The notes: generated by a model not told the origin, from the letters alone. DNA of 64,000 nucleotides from Candidatus Gastranaerophilales bacterium (GCA_944324825.1 CALUXU010000006.1:62001-126000), one strand, 5' to 3'. Positions 49,277 through 58,245 are shown, counted from the stretch's first letter. A program made the numbers and translations.

Positions 49277-49320
49277 CAATGGTTAAGAAGTAATAAATTA
49301 ATGTGAAAGGATTTATAACA

Positions 49321-49956
49321 ATGGGGCAAAGAACAGCATTTTTAATCAAAAGAACATACTGGGATGGAAAAGTAAATATAAGATTAGTCCACCATCAATG
49401 GGGCATAGGTCGAGTTATGCACAATAACTTTATTAAAGCATTTATGGAAATGGTTACAAATAGAGATTATGAAAAGACTCTAAAGGATTTTATGAAGATT
49501 ATTGATTGCGAGCATTCACTGTATTTAGAAAGGAATTTCAGAAAGGGAAGTCTATCAATTCCAGATGTATTTGATAAGAAAGTTATAAAAAGATATTTCA
49601 ATAAAACTGATAATAACAATGGAGGAATGATTATCGACATAAAAGAAAAACAATCTGATAAAGAGCCTTATGGATTAGATATTGAAGATTTAAAGATTGG
49701 TTTTATTGTAGGGTATGAAGAATGTGAGTATGACTACAATACAAGTAAATACATTGGTGATAAACCTTTTGAAAGATTATACACAGGTGAAGAATACGTT
49801 AAAATCTCTTGTGATGGAGAGTATGCTTATCCAGAATTCTTAGAAATGTGGAAAGGATTTATAAATCAATATGATATTAAAGAAATATCCGACTCAAATA
49901 AAGATACTGATGTGTTTAATATATCAGATAATCCAAGTGATGATTTGGTTGCATAG
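49321..49956 (+). CDS. Hypothetical mobile-element protein (211 aa)
   Basis: Start MGQRTAFLIKRTYWDGKVNIRLVHHQWGIGRVM chosen at 49321 (AAAGGA nine bases upstream). The N-terminal ~70 residues look like a small alpha/beta domain with His/Trp-rich centre. The C-terminal half is acidic and Tyr/Asp-rich, ending in a disordered Ser/Asp tail. Part of the hairpin-separated operon. No family is recognised. Confidence 0.7.
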   Translation: MGQRTAFLIKRTYWDGKVNIRLVHHQWGIGRVMHNNFIKAFMEMVTNRDYEKTLKDFMKIIDCEHSLYLERNFRKGSLSIPDVFDKKVIKRYFNKTDNNNGGMIIDIKEKQSDKEPYGLDIEDLKIGFIVGYEECEYDYNTSKYIGDKPFERLYTGEEYVKISCDGEYAYPEFLEMWKGFINQYDIKEISDSNKDTDVFNISDNPSDDLVA

Positions 49957-49964
49957 ATGATTTT

Positions 49965-49985
49965 AAGGGGGATTAATTCCCCCTT
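49965..49985 (+). promoter_or_regulatory. Intercistronic hairpin 3
   Basis: AAGGGGGATTAATTCCCCCTT, immediately after the stop at 49956 and before the ATG at 50008. Third of the series; only one hairpin here. Confidence 0.7.
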
Positions 49986-50007
49986 ATACAAAATAAAGGA
50001 ATTAATA

Positions 50008-50190
50008 ATGGAACGAAAAATAAAAATATTAATTGATTATTTATATGCTTTTAATGACTCATTAACAAAAGCAGAGTTGCAAAGAATACTAAGACGATTG
50101 AAAGATTGCGGTGTTAAAAATATGACTTTTGGAAATCAGAAATTTGAATTAACAAATGATTTCATCAAGTCAGTAAAAGGGGTTTGTTAG
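50008..50190 (+). CDS. Small hypothetical protein (60 aa)
   Basis: Start MERKIKILIDYLYAF chosen after the hairpin because AAAGGA lies seven bases upstream. Two helices with Lys/Arg-rich middle (TKAELQRILRRLKDCG), possibly nucleic-acid binding. It abuts the next gene by one base. Function unknown. Confidence 0.65.
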   Translation: MERKIKILIDYLYAFNDSLTKAELQRILRRLKDCGVKNMTFGNQKFELTNDFIKSVKGVC

Positions 50191-50191
50191 T

Positions 50192-50497
50192 ATGAAAAAG
50201 ATAGAGAAATTAAAGATTAAAACATATGATGAGTTTAAAGAGCAATTAAACAAAGTAAAGAAATCGCATTCAGAGATTGTCTTATCATACTACAAGTACT
50301 GTCATTTGTATGACAAAGATGAAGATTTGGATTTCAATTTCTATAAAGATTTGATTTTAAAAGAGCTTGAACCTTATGGTTTAGAACCCATAAAAATTAC
50401 AGATGATTTGGATTTGATTTTCAGATTTAAGAATAAAGCCGAAGCAGTTATACATATCAAACCCTTTGGCATTGACTACCTTATCTATAAAAAGTGA
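50192..50497 (+). CDS. Small hypothetical protein (101 aa)
   Basis: Helical N-terminal half (KIKTYDEFKEQLNKVKKSHSEIV) and a beta-looking C-terminal half. Cotranslated with the 60-residue protein before it (one base between stop and ATG). No family is recognised. Confidence 0.65.
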   Translation: MKKIEKLKIKTYDEFKEQLNKVKKSHSEIVLSYYKYCHLYDKDEDLDFNFYKDLILKELEPYGLEPIKITDDLDLIFRFKNKAEAVIHIKPFGIDYLIYKK

Positions 50498-50565
50498 TTG
50501 TGCCACAGGATGTAAACTTTATGGAAAATCTGAAAATTCCCTACGGCAAAAAGAAAGGATTTAAA

Positions 50566-51156
50566 ATGAGTAAAGTATTTGCATATATAAGGGTGTCTAC
50601 TAGAGAACAAAATGAAAACAGGCAACTAGATGCCCTTAAAGGTTTGAAAATAGATGAAATAATCGTAGAAAAGGCTTCTGGAAAGAACTTTGTAGGTCGT
50701 GAGAAATATCAACAAATGAAAGCTCAGTTAAGAGCAGGCGATTTATTGATTATTCACTCGATTGATAGATTTGGTCGCAACTATACAGAAATCTGTAAAG
50801 AGTGGGAAACATTGATTGATAAGGGTGTTGATATCCAAGTCTTGGATATGCCTATTTTAAACACACGAGACAATCAAAACGGATTAACCGGGAGGTTAAT
50901 TACCGATATTGTATTAAAGTTATTAGGCTATGTAGCAGAGAAAGAAAGAACCAATATAAAAACAAGACAAAGGGAAGGCATTGATTCTGCTCTTGCAAAC
51001 GGAGTTAAATTTGGAAGACCTAAATCAGAAATACCCAAAGACTTCATAAGAGCTTATGAATTATATAAACAAGGGTTGATTAAAGTTAAAGATGTAATGT
51101 CGATGTGTAATATTGCAAAAAGTACATTTTATAAGTATTCCAGCCAAATAAATTAA
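50566..51156 (+). CDS. Serine recombinase of resolvase/invertase type
   Basis: 196 residues from the ATG at 50566 (AAAGGA upstream; an in-frame ATG at 50521 is possible but has a poor ribosome site). Catalytic Ser in YIRVSTREQN, IHSIDRFGRNY with the active-site Arg, and a C-terminal Hin-like helix-turn-helix (MSMCNIAKSTFYKYSS). It resembles DNA invertases and resolvases of plasmids and transposons. It may resolve dimers of the excised element or invert a segment; no obvious invertible repeats were seen nearby. Confidence 0.93.
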   Translation: MSKVFAYIRVSTREQNENRQLDALKGLKIDEIIVEKASGKNFVGREKYQQMKAQLRAGDLLIIHSIDRFGRNYTEICKEWETLIDKGVDIQVLDMPILNTRDNQNGLTGRLITDIVLKLLGYVAEKERTNIKTRQREGIDSALANGVKFGRPKSEIPKDFIRAYELYKQGLIKVKDVMSMCNIAKSTFYKYSSQIN

Positions 51157-51195
51157 TGGTTAAATTTGTGGTATGATATAGAAGAGGTTAATTCC

Positions 51196-51939
51196 ATGTA
51201 TAACAATCGCTTTAAAGATAATAATGAATACAGAACAAAAATTAATGAGCATAGACCGCTATCTGAGGATGCTCTAAAGCAAATTAAAGAATATTATAAA
51301 ATTGGTTTAACGTACGCATCTAACGCTATTGAAGGAAACACTCTTAATTTAGCTGAAACAAAGGTAGTGCTTGAAGATGGCATAACTATTGGCGGGAAAT
51401 CATTAAAAGAGCATTATGAAGCAATAGGGCATGCAAAAGCATTTGATAAAATTGTGGAATTATCTCAAAATGCTATTTTTACTGAAGAAGATATAAAATC
51501 ACTACATAAGCTTTTTTACAACCAAATTGATGAAGTAAACGCTGGCAAATATAGAACCAGTCAAGTTATTATCACAGGTTCTGATGTTGAATTGCCAAAA
51601 CCAGAAGAACTTAATACAAAGATGGCTGAATTTGTTAATTCTCTGCCACATCTAAAGGAAACATTGCATCCTGTTGAATATGCTGCAATGGTTCATATAA
51701 TTTTTGTTAATATACATCCGTTTTTAGATGGTAACGGAAGAGTTGCAAGATTGCTTATGAATTTGGCATTGTTGCAAAGTGGCTACAATATTGTTGTAAT
51801 TCCACCAGTAGTTAGAGCCGATTATATTTCAGCATTACAAGATTCTAATCATGGGGATTATGTTCCTTTTATAAACTTTATATCTGAAATGGTATTGGAA
51901 TCGCAAAAAGAATATCTAAAAATTATTAGCAGATTTTAG
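51196..51939 (+). CDS. Fic-domain AMP-transferase-type protein
   Basis: 247 residues from MYNNRF at 51196 (AGAGG upstream, TATGAT at ~51173). The Fic core motif HPFLDGNGR holds the catalytic His. An N-terminal helix carries SNAIEGN, the (S/T)xxxEG(N) inhibitory motif that blocks ATP, so this is a self-inhibited class of Fic. Such proteins transfer AMP or related groups onto target proteins. No separate antitoxin is needed. The target is unknown; on a mobile element it may act in stability or defence. Confidence 0.93.
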   Translation: MYNNRFKDNNEYRTKINEHRPLSEDALKQIKEYYKIGLTYASNAIEGNTLNLAETKVVLEDGITIGGKSLKEHYEAIGHAKAFDKIVELSQNAIFTEEDIKSLHKLFYNQIDEVNAGKYRTSQVIITGSDVELPKPEELNTKMAEFVNSLPHLKETLHPVEYAAMVHIIFVNIHPFLDGNGRVARLLMNLALLQSGYNIVVIPPVVRADYISALQDSNHGDYVPFINFISEMVLESQKEYLKIISRF

Positions 51940-52021
51940 TCTATAAAAACTTAAGTGTATTTCGTGTACCTTTTTTGTAGGAAATCACCTTTGAAATTGG
52001 TTGATTTTACATTCAAAGAAA

Positions 52022-52051
52022 TAGTCCACGAAAAGTGTACTTTTCATGGAC
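52022..52051. repeat. Imperfect 30-bp palindrome downstream of fic
   Basis: AGTCCACGAAAAGT and ACTTTTCATGGACT pair at 13 of 14 positions around GT. No T run follows, so an operator or recombination site is as likely as a terminator. TATAAT lies just to its right. Confidence 0.55.
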
Positions 52052-52096
52052 TGTTATAATAGTAATAAAAGAATTTGCATTGTTGTTCCTTATAAA

Positions 52097-52122
52097 AACA
52101 CTCTCAAGTAACAGAGAGTGTT
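52097..52122 (-). terminator. Terminator of the 102-aa gene
   Basis: AACACTCTC/GAGAGTGTT stem with an eight-base loop. Leftward a TTTTTAT tract follows. It lies 10 bases past the stop at 52132. Confidence 0.8.
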
Positions 52123-52131
52123 TCCTTTATC

Positions 52132-52440
52132 TTAATAAGATGGTAAATATCTATCATATACTGTGAGTTCTTTGATATTACACAACTCACCATTCTCATT
52201 TATATCGGCATAAAAATCAATTAACATATGTCTTTCTTGTGCTTCTTTGAATAATTCTTCAGAAAAAATAGTTTTGATTTCATGCAAATTAATTTGATTA
52301 ATAACAGCTTCACCTTCATTTATTGATTTTAAATAGGTATATAACTGCATAGTGCTTTCATCTAAAAGAAAGTTTAGTTGTCCTATATACCTTTTCATAC
52401 GTGTTAAATCTTCTACTGTTAATTCATCTAAATTATACAT
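52132..52440 (-). CDS. Hypothetical protein (102 aa)
   Basis: Start MYNLDELTVEDLTRMK at 52440 with GGAGG upstream. Mostly helical acidic protein ending in a beta-looking YDRYLPSY tail. One base separates it from the stop of a small RHH protein, so the pair is translated together, an arrangement seen in toxin-antitoxin and plasmid-stability pairs. No known toxin motif is present. Confidence 0.7.
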   Translation of the reverse strand: MYNLDELTVEDLTRMKRYIGQLNFLLDESTMQLYTYLKSINEGEAVINQINLHEIKTIFSEELFKEAQERHMLIDFYADINENGELCNIKELTVYDRYLPSY

Positions 52441-52441
52441 T

Positions 52442-52597
52442 TTAAATCCTCCTATATTTATTTGTGTCATTTAATTCATTAAGTAAGAGCCTTCTTATTA
52501 AACTACTTAGATTAATACTATATTCTTTTGATACACTTTCGATTAGTGCATTTAATTCCTCATCAATTTTTACAGTTATTAGTTTTGAGTTTTGCAT
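52442..52597 (-). CDS. Mini ribbon-helix-helix protein (51 aa)
   Basis: MQNSKLITVKIDEELNALIE is a beta strand and helix A; INLSSLIRRLLLNELND is the turn and helix B of an RHH fold (Arc/CopG type). AAAGGAG lies seven bases before the ATG at 52597. Its last codons encode the ribosome site of the next gene (stop one base before that ATG). It probably represses this small operon. Confidence 0.75.
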   Translation of the reverse strand: MQNSKLITVKIDEELNALIESVSKEYSINLSSLIRRLLLNELNDTNKYRRI

Positions 52598-52751
52598 GTC
52601 TTTCTCCTTTATTTGCTACAAAATAAAATATAATATTTAATATCTTTTGAATTAAAATATAAAATTTTATTCAGTATAAAATATAATAAATTGATTATTT
52701 GAAATAATATGAGAATAAAATATTTAGAGGAAGTAAACACAAAATTAAAAA

Positions 52752-52778
52752 GCCTTGTAATATTTGATATTACAAGGC
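52752..52778 (-). terminator. Terminator downstream of the 56-aa gene
   Basis: Perfect 12-bp stem GCCTTGTAATAT/ATATTACAAGGC with a three-base loop; leftward a TTTTT tract follows. Confidence 0.8.
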
Positions 52779-52954
52779 ATTTACTTTGCTAAATCCACTA
52801 AACTTTTCATGCCAGTTCTAAAAGGTAATATTCACAGCAGTTTTAGGCATTAGAAAAAACTACTTATACAATGACTGGAGTTAGACTAATCTGTATAAGA
52901 ATCAAGTCTAATAGTAATTTAGAGAAAATTACAACCATTATTTCTATTTTTAAA

Positions 52955-53125
52955 CTATACATCTAAAATAGACTCAAATTGTTTTAAATAGCCTAATAAG
53001 AGGTTATTAACTAACCAAGAATTTGGTGTTCCATATTTTAGCTTATGCTTTTTCAGTAACTCCAATGCTTCGGCATTTACTGTAACAGTTAATATTTTCT
53101 TTCTATGTTCTTGTAATGAATTCAC
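52955..53125 (-). CDS. Small DNA-binding-like protein (56 aa, GTG start)
   Basis: GTG at 53125 with GGAG eight bases upstream. A strand KKILTVTVNAEALELLKKH and a helical part NSWLVNNLLLGYLKQF suggest another RHH-like protein. Upstream 53126-53200 is very AT-rich. It has its own terminator. Function unknown. Confidence 0.6.
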   Translation of the reverse strand: MNSLQEHRKKILTVTVNAEALELLKKHKLKYGTPNSWLVNNLLLGYLKQFESILDV

Positions 53126-53207
53126 AAATAAACTCCGTATTATTTTTACTAAGACATAATAAAATATAATATGGAGTTTATTATTTAATATATTGAGAGC
53201 TAAACAT

Positions 53208-53240
53208 AAAAGACCTTAGCTTTTTAGCACTAAGGTCTTT
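53208..53240 (-). terminator. Terminator of the defence operon
   Basis: AAAGACCTTAG/CTAAGGTCTTT stem with a ten-base loop, five bases past the last stop at 53245; leftward it enters a TTTTATG tract. Confidence 0.85.
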
Positions 53241-53244
53241 TGCT

Positions 53245-53793
53245 TTATATTATTGGTACATTATTATAATTTTTTTCTTCTTCTTTATATTGAAAGTCGT
53301 CTAATAATTGTCCAATATTATCTATTGGATTATTACCATTGCCAATAAGGTTTTCATATAAATATTCTATACCTCCCAATATATATTGATAGAATATCTT
53401 TTCATGTTCATCGTCATAATTTTCATTTTCGCTACTTGCAACAGATGTTGTATTTGTTGCAAAAGCTGCTTTTAATTTATCCTCTAAACTCATATCAATG
53501 CTATCGTCCAATATAACAATCATTCTGTATAAAAATTGAATAGTTGATTGTTCTCTAATAATTTGTTCATTAAGTATTGTTCTTTTCTTTTCATTGCTAG
53601 GTTCTATTTGACCTTTTCTATTTAGCTTAAAACCTAATACAGCAGCAGCAAACATAACATCAATATTGCGTTTAAAAAATGCTGTTCTTTCAACGTTATC
53701 TTGCTCTGCATTGTCTGAGGATAAATTATCTCCAACTAAATTTGCCATGTACATTGCATGTTTTCCTGTAAAATTATATGTTTTAATTAGCAT
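53245..53793 (-). CDS. Dnd-associated-like protein (182 aa), last gene of defence operon
   Basis: Residues ~35-100 hold AFFKRNIDVMFAAAVLGFKLNRKGQIE and a following amphipathic helix. This resembles the 'FAAALGY/F-x-R' core I recall for the small dnd-system-associated proteins, though this protein is longer. The C-terminal third is acidic and Asn-rich. The start (GGAG upstream) overlaps the end of the SMC-like gene by 11 bases, so the two are translationally coupled. It is likely a regulatory or accessory partner of that ATPase. The family call is tentative. Confidence 0.6.
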   Translation of the reverse strand: MLIKTYNFTGKHAMYMANLVGDNLSSDNAEQDNVERTAFFKRNIDVMFAAAVLGFKLNRKGQIEPSNEKKRTILNEQIIREQSTIQFLYRMIVILDDSIDMSLEDKLKAAFATNTTSVASSENENYDDEHEKIFYQYILGGIEYLYENLIGNGNNPIDNIGQLLDDFQYKEEEKNYNNVPII

Positions 53794-55840
53794 TTGTAAC
53801 TCCTTCTATAATATGACTGCTCCAAACTTCATCGTGACCATTTTCTTCTCGAGTTTCAAATTTAATAGTATAAATTTTACCAACTTTATCCATAATATTA
53901 TCAATAAGAATTTGACATTCTGGATCTTTTGAAAAAATGATAACTTGTTCTGTTAAATTAGAAATTTTAGGAGCTACATTTTTAATTCTTTCGGTATCAA
54001 ATGTTGAAAAAGGAGCATCTAATACAAGAGGATATGGCTCTGTTGATAATAAACATTCCCCATTTTCGTTTATTACATTTTGTAAGTTGCCATAATGTAT
54101 TTGCTGAGATAGCTTTAATAATGATGTAATAAATGCAAGTACGGTTGATATGCTTTGTGCACCTCCAGCACCTACAATATTTCCATCATTATCAACAAGT
54201 TTTATTGCATAATTGGATGAAATGCTAATTTTATAGTTATCTGAAAATACTGATTGAAAAAATTCATTGACTTTATCATTTAATAAGGTATGCAATGCTT
54301 GTTTATTATTCATATTGTATGATTGATAATTTTTAAGCATATTGCCTAAATAATTATACCTTCTTTTAATAATATCATTTACTCTGTCTTGCTCTACTAA
54401 TCTATCAAATTCAGCTTCTTTAGCTTTTTTATCTCTTGCAAAATTCTCTCTTTCTCGTTGCCATTTATAAATATTACGTTTTTTTTCTGAAATTTGATTC
54501 TCAGCTCTTTCTTTTCTTTTTTGATATTCTTCTGTAGATTTGTAGGTCTTTAGTTTATCAGATAGTTTTTTAATATCGTTATTTGCTTTATCTATTTCTG
54601 CATTATATTTTTGACGATTTTCTAAAAATTCTAAATATATATTGTATAAATCCACTTTTCGCAATGCATCTTCATTAGATTCAACATTTCCTCTAAATCG
54701 AGAAATAGCATTACCAATATATTCAGGAGGGACATAGTTCTTTAATTCAATTAACGCATTCCATTGAGGAGAATTTTCTTCTAATTTCGTATCACATATA
54801 CATTTATGCCTTTCTAACAAGAAATCAAGTGTACTACTCGTAATGTCAGGGACATCTTTTTGTGTTAAATTAGCACCTTCTAATTTTTCCTTAATTTGTG
54901 GTAATAATGATGCATATAAATATGAAGTTAAATTATTTGAAAAAGCTGCATATAATGACTTTTCATTAGTTTTTGAATATCCAGTATATCTTTCTAAGTC
55001 ATCTTTTGCTCTAATTAAGAATTTTTGATCCCTAGCTCCATCTTCTCCTTCTTTTATTCTTTCAATCATGTCTTTAATTTCTTTTTCGTGTTCTTGAATC
55101 AAATTTTCATATTCATCTATATTTTTAGACAAAGCTTTAATTCTTCCTTCAGCATAATCAATATCTTCTCTTAATTTACTTATTTTATCATTTGTACCTG
55201 ATTCAAACCTGTTTTTGAAAATTTTCAAAGCTTCATTCATATGAATAATAGCATTTTCAATAACATCAAATCCTAGTATTTTATTTACAGCATGTTCAAA
55301 TTGTTTACCATTTGGAGTTGAAATGTTGTCGACAAATACTTGCATTTGCTCTGCTTTTATAAAGAAATAATCTGCAAGTTCTTGTGGAACAATTTCTGAA
55401 ATAATTTCCATAGCTCTATCATTTGGTACTTGTTGTTTTATGCCGTTTTCGTCTTTGTATGATATTGTGCGTATTGGTAAAGAATTAACTTGTACTCGAG
55501 GTTTAGAATTTGCACTTATTCCTACCATAATTTTGTATTCTTGTTTCGTTTCAATTCTATATTCCCTACCTGAATGAACAATCTCTAGAATAACCTCAAC
55601 ATTTATTGTCGTATTTGGTCGTTGTTGTTGCCAAGCTAGTTTATTAACTAAGAATTCATCACCTTTTTTGAAATTAGTTATACCAAATAAACACCAAGTA
55701 ATAGCATTTGCTAAAGTGGTTTTTCCTCCAGAATTATGCCCACGAACTAAAGTTACATTTTTTTCTGTATCCATTGAGAAATCAAATTTTTCATCAATGA
55801 ATTGTCTAAAATTTTTTAATGTTATTGATTTAAATTTCAT
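53783..55840 (-). CDS. DndD-like SMC-family ATPase
   Basis: 685 residues. Rad50/SMC plan: Walker A GHNSGGKTTLANAITWCLFG (~34-53), coiled coil arm out, a CxC hook HKCICDTKL (Cys347, Cys349), coiled coil arm back, the signature loop GAGGAQSIS, and Walker B PLVLDAPFSTFD. The opening MKFKSITLKNFRQF is typical of DndD, the SMC ATPase of DNA phosphorothioation. Related SMC proteins also serve as restriction effectors. It overlaps the 60-residue gene by four bases (ATGA). Whether it helps modification or restriction is open. Confidence 0.85.
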   Translation of the reverse strand: MKFKSITLKNFRQFIDEKFDFSMDTEKNVTLVRGHNSGGKTTLANAITWCLFGITNFKKGDEFLVNKLAWQQQRPNTTINVEVILEIVHSGREYRIETKQEYKIMVGISANSKPRVQVNSLPIRTISYKDENGIKQQVPNDRAMEIISEIVPQELADYFFIKAEQMQVFVDNISTPNGKQFEHAVNKILGFDVIENAIIHMNEALKIFKNRFESGTNDKISKLREDIDYAEGRIKALSKNIDEYENLIQEHEKEIKDMIERIKEGEDGARDQKFLIRAKDDLERYTGYSKTNEKSLYAAFSNNLTSYLYASLLPQIKEKLEGANLTQKDVPDITSSTLDFLLERHKCICDTKLEENSPQWNALIELKNYVPPEYIGNAISRFRGNVESNEDALRKVDLYNIYLEFLENRQKYNAEIDKANNDIKKLSDKLKTYKSTEEYQKRKERAENQISEKKRNIYKWQRERENFARDKKAKEAEFDRLVEQDRVNDIIKRRYNYLGNMLKNYQSYNMNNKQALHTLLNDKVNEFFQSVFSDNYKISISSNYAIKLVDNDGNIVGAGGAQSISTVLAFITSLLKLSQQIHYGNLQNVINENGECLLSTEPYPLVLDAPFSTFDTERIKNVAPKISNLTEQVIIFSKDPECQILIDNIMDKVGKIYTIKFETREENGHDEVWSSHIIEGVTNAN

Positions 55841-56019
55841 CTGATTTCCCTTTCTATAAGTTTTACTATTTTATTTGCCATATCTTTTTCTGAATTTGGT
55901 TTAAAATTTCTTGCATTTTCAATTTCCATATTTAATATTGCTCTAGAAATCTTTGAATACAGTTCCTTCTTTCGATTTTCTTCCGAAATGCCTTCATGCA
56001 ATTTTTGATTTTCGTCCAT
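55837..56019 (-). CDS. Small helical protein (60 aa) of defence operon
   Basis: Highly charged, entirely helical (ENRKKELYSKISRAILNM, KDMANKIVKLIEREI). AAGGTGTG precedes the ATG. It lies between the helicase and the SMC-like gene and overlaps the latter by four bases. Probably a subunit or adaptor. No family is recognised. Confidence 0.65.
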   Translation of the reverse strand: MDENQKLHEGISEENRKKELYSKISRAILNMEIENARNFKPNSEKDMANKIVKLIEREIR

Positions 56020-56031
56020 TTCACACCTTCC

Positions 56032-58245
56032 TTATACTATAGTTTCTTCTTGTATATTGCTATTTTCACTTAAATTAAAGAGTTCAGATAAAGGATCGAT
56101 ATATTCTCGATATAGTGTAGATGAATTTTCAGCAAGTTCTGCAAATTCAATCATTCTCTTTAATTCTCTTTTTATTAGTCCTGATTCAATCTTAAATTCT
56201 TCATTTGAATAATTATATAAAGATTCTATTTCGCAAGGTAATACAATAAAATCATGGATGTATGAAAATTCTTTTCCAGGGAATTTTCTTAGTACTCTAC
56301 CTCTACGTTGAATATATTGTTTAGGATTAGTAGTACTTGCAAGAATATATGCAGTTTCAATAGATGGAATATTAACACCTTCATCAAGACACTTTATTGC
56401 TACTATTGCCTGATAATCTTTATTTATAAATCCTTCTTTAATCTTTTGCCTTTCTTCTCTAGTTTCTTGACTTGTAAACTTCTTAATATCCATATTCATT
56501 TCAAAACCTAATATCTTGCAGACTAACGATATTTGCTTTTCTCCAAACACGATTGAGTCATTATATTCAGCTTCACTAACAACTGAGTCACCACAATAAA
56601 TTAATAAATTATATTTGTCTCTTGCGTCCACCATTAATTCTCTTAATTTTGATATTTTATTTTTTGCCGAAGCTAAAATTCTAGCTCTTTTTATCAATTT
56701 TTTCTTTGCGGCTTCACACATTGTAATTCCATCAGGAGTATAATATTTTTTTAATTCAAGTGATATTTTTCTGTACTCTTCTAATTCATCAGCTGTCAAG
56801 GTTATAATGTGTGGATAATAATAATATTTTGTTAACTTTTCTTCTTTTATTGCTCTTGCCAATGTATATTCTATACACTTTTCTCCAAAGTAATCATATA
56901 AACATTTAGTACCAACAGCATCACCATGTCTATCTAAAGTTGCTGATAATGCTAAGCGATATTCAAAATCAGGTAAAACTTTTGAGGATGATTCCGCACC
57001 AAAATTATGAGCTTCATCTACAACGAATAAACAATTTTTACCTAATTTTTTTATTTGTTCTTGAACATCTTTACTTTTGAAAGTATCATTTGTTGAAATA
57101 AAACAGAAAAATTTAGGACCTTTTGTCCTTGTAAAAATAGATACAGCATCTTTTAAACGAATCTTCCAATTCACTTGTGGAGAATTGCCATAACCTATGA
57201 TTGGTTCGATATTAAATTTTTCAATATCTTCAACCCACTGATCGACAAGATGGATTTGAGGGCAGCAAATTACAACCCCTAGTCTTCCGCCTAAATCATT
57301 GTATAATCTAGTAATAGCACCAAGCCCAGTAAAAGTCTTACCTGTTCCAGTTGCCATATCAAAAATGCCACGATATCCTTTTTCAGTCCAAGTATTAATT
57401 GCATCATTTTGATAATCATGTAAACCATGAAAATTTTCATTTAATTCAGGTATTTTGGGCGTATTAGGCTTTATTTCATCGATTGTTTCCGGCTTTATAT
57501 ACTTGTCTGTAATCTGTGCAAAATGACTATTTTTTATGTTTCCCCTTTTTTCGCTAGTTTCAATTTGTTCTATTATTTTGCATGCCTCATCAAATCCAGT
57601 TGTTTTATATGATTCTAATTTTTCTTTCAACACTTTTGGGAATTCAATAACTTCTAATGCACTTTCTAAATTACTCCAAGTGTTTTCAAAATATTGTTTT
57701 TTAATTTTTACTCTTTCTGGTTCGTGCCAAGAGGTAAAAGTGTCAATTGATTCAAAATTTAAATTCATTGCTTGAGCACTTTCATTTAAAGAACCTGTAA
57801 AAGCAATGCTATTTCCTTCTCTATCCGTAAGAATTCCTATTTTTTCATGGTAAAGTCCATACCTTTTGAATGCAATTTTTATGTCTAAATATCCATCAGA
57901 AATTAAATTTGCAAGAAAATTGAGTCTTTCCACATCATTATTATTCTTAGGCTCCTTCCAATCCCTTAAAAGAACATTATTTATAACGTCTCTTTCGCTA
58001 TACCCACGTTCAATAGCATTAATATCGTCTTCTTTTAAGCGAGGGGATGTAATTAGTCTCATTTTTCCGTTATTATAAATTAAATTTATCAATCCTTTTG
58101 ATAATTCTAATAATACAGACGAAGAAAAAAAACCAACGGCTCTATCATAAGATACTGCATTAGATAGCAGTGGTGTATAAAATTCATCTACTATATTATC
58201 AGGAGTTCGATATGTTTGTTTTATTTCAAATTCTGTATATAACAT
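56032..58245 (-). CDS. PLD-nuclease/DEAD-H helicase fusion, putative phosphorothioation-linked restriction protein
   Basis: 737 residues. The N-terminal phospholipase-D-like domain has the HKD-type motif HEKIGIL...FTGSLNES (~130-160), often a nuclease. The SF2 helicase core has Walker A MATGTGKT (~300), the DEAH box VVDEAHNFG, the LALSATL motif III and the QRRGRVLR motif VI. PLD-helicase fusions occur in several restriction-type defence systems, including those linked to dnd genes. The start has AAAGAGG upstream. It follows the desulfurase gene after an 80-base gap. Confidence 0.88.
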   Translation of the reverse strand: MLYTEFEIKQTYRTPDNIVDEFYTPLLSNAVSYDRAVGFFSSSVLLELSKGLINLIYNNGKMRLITSPRLKEDDINAIERGYSERDVINNVLLRDWKEPKNNNDVERLNFLANLISDGYLDIKIAFKRYGLYHEKIGILTDREGNSIAFTGSLNESAQAMNLNFESIDTFTSWHEPERVKIKKQYFENTWSNLESALEVIEFPKVLKEKLESYKTTGFDEACKIIEQIETSEKRGNIKNSHFAQITDKYIKPETIDEIKPNTPKIPELNENFHGLHDYQNDAINTWTEKGYRGIFDMATGTGKTFTGLGAITRLYNDLGGRLGVVICCPQIHLVDQWVEDIEKFNIEPIIGYGNSPQVNWKIRLKDAVSIFTRTKGPKFFCFISTNDTFKSKDVQEQIKKLGKNCLFVVDEAHNFGAESSSKVLPDFEYRLALSATLDRHGDAVGTKCLYDYFGEKCIEYTLARAIKEEKLTKYYYYPHIITLTADELEEYRKISLELKKYYTPDGITMCEAAKKKLIKRARILASAKNKISKLRELMVDARDKYNLLIYCGDSVVSEAEYNDSIVFGEKQISLVCKILGFEMNMDIKKFTSQETREERQKIKEGFINKDYQAIVAIKCLDEGVNIPSIETAYILASTTNPKQYIQRRGRVLRKFPGKEFSYIHDFIVLPCEIESLYNYSNEEFKIESGLIKRELKRMIEFAELAENSSTLYREYIDPLSELFNLSENSNIQEETIV

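Noticed and set aside
50494-50566. Longer N-terminus for the second serine recombinase
   Set aside because: The residues before MSKVFAYIRVS do not match the family and the ATG at 50566 has the better ribosome site.
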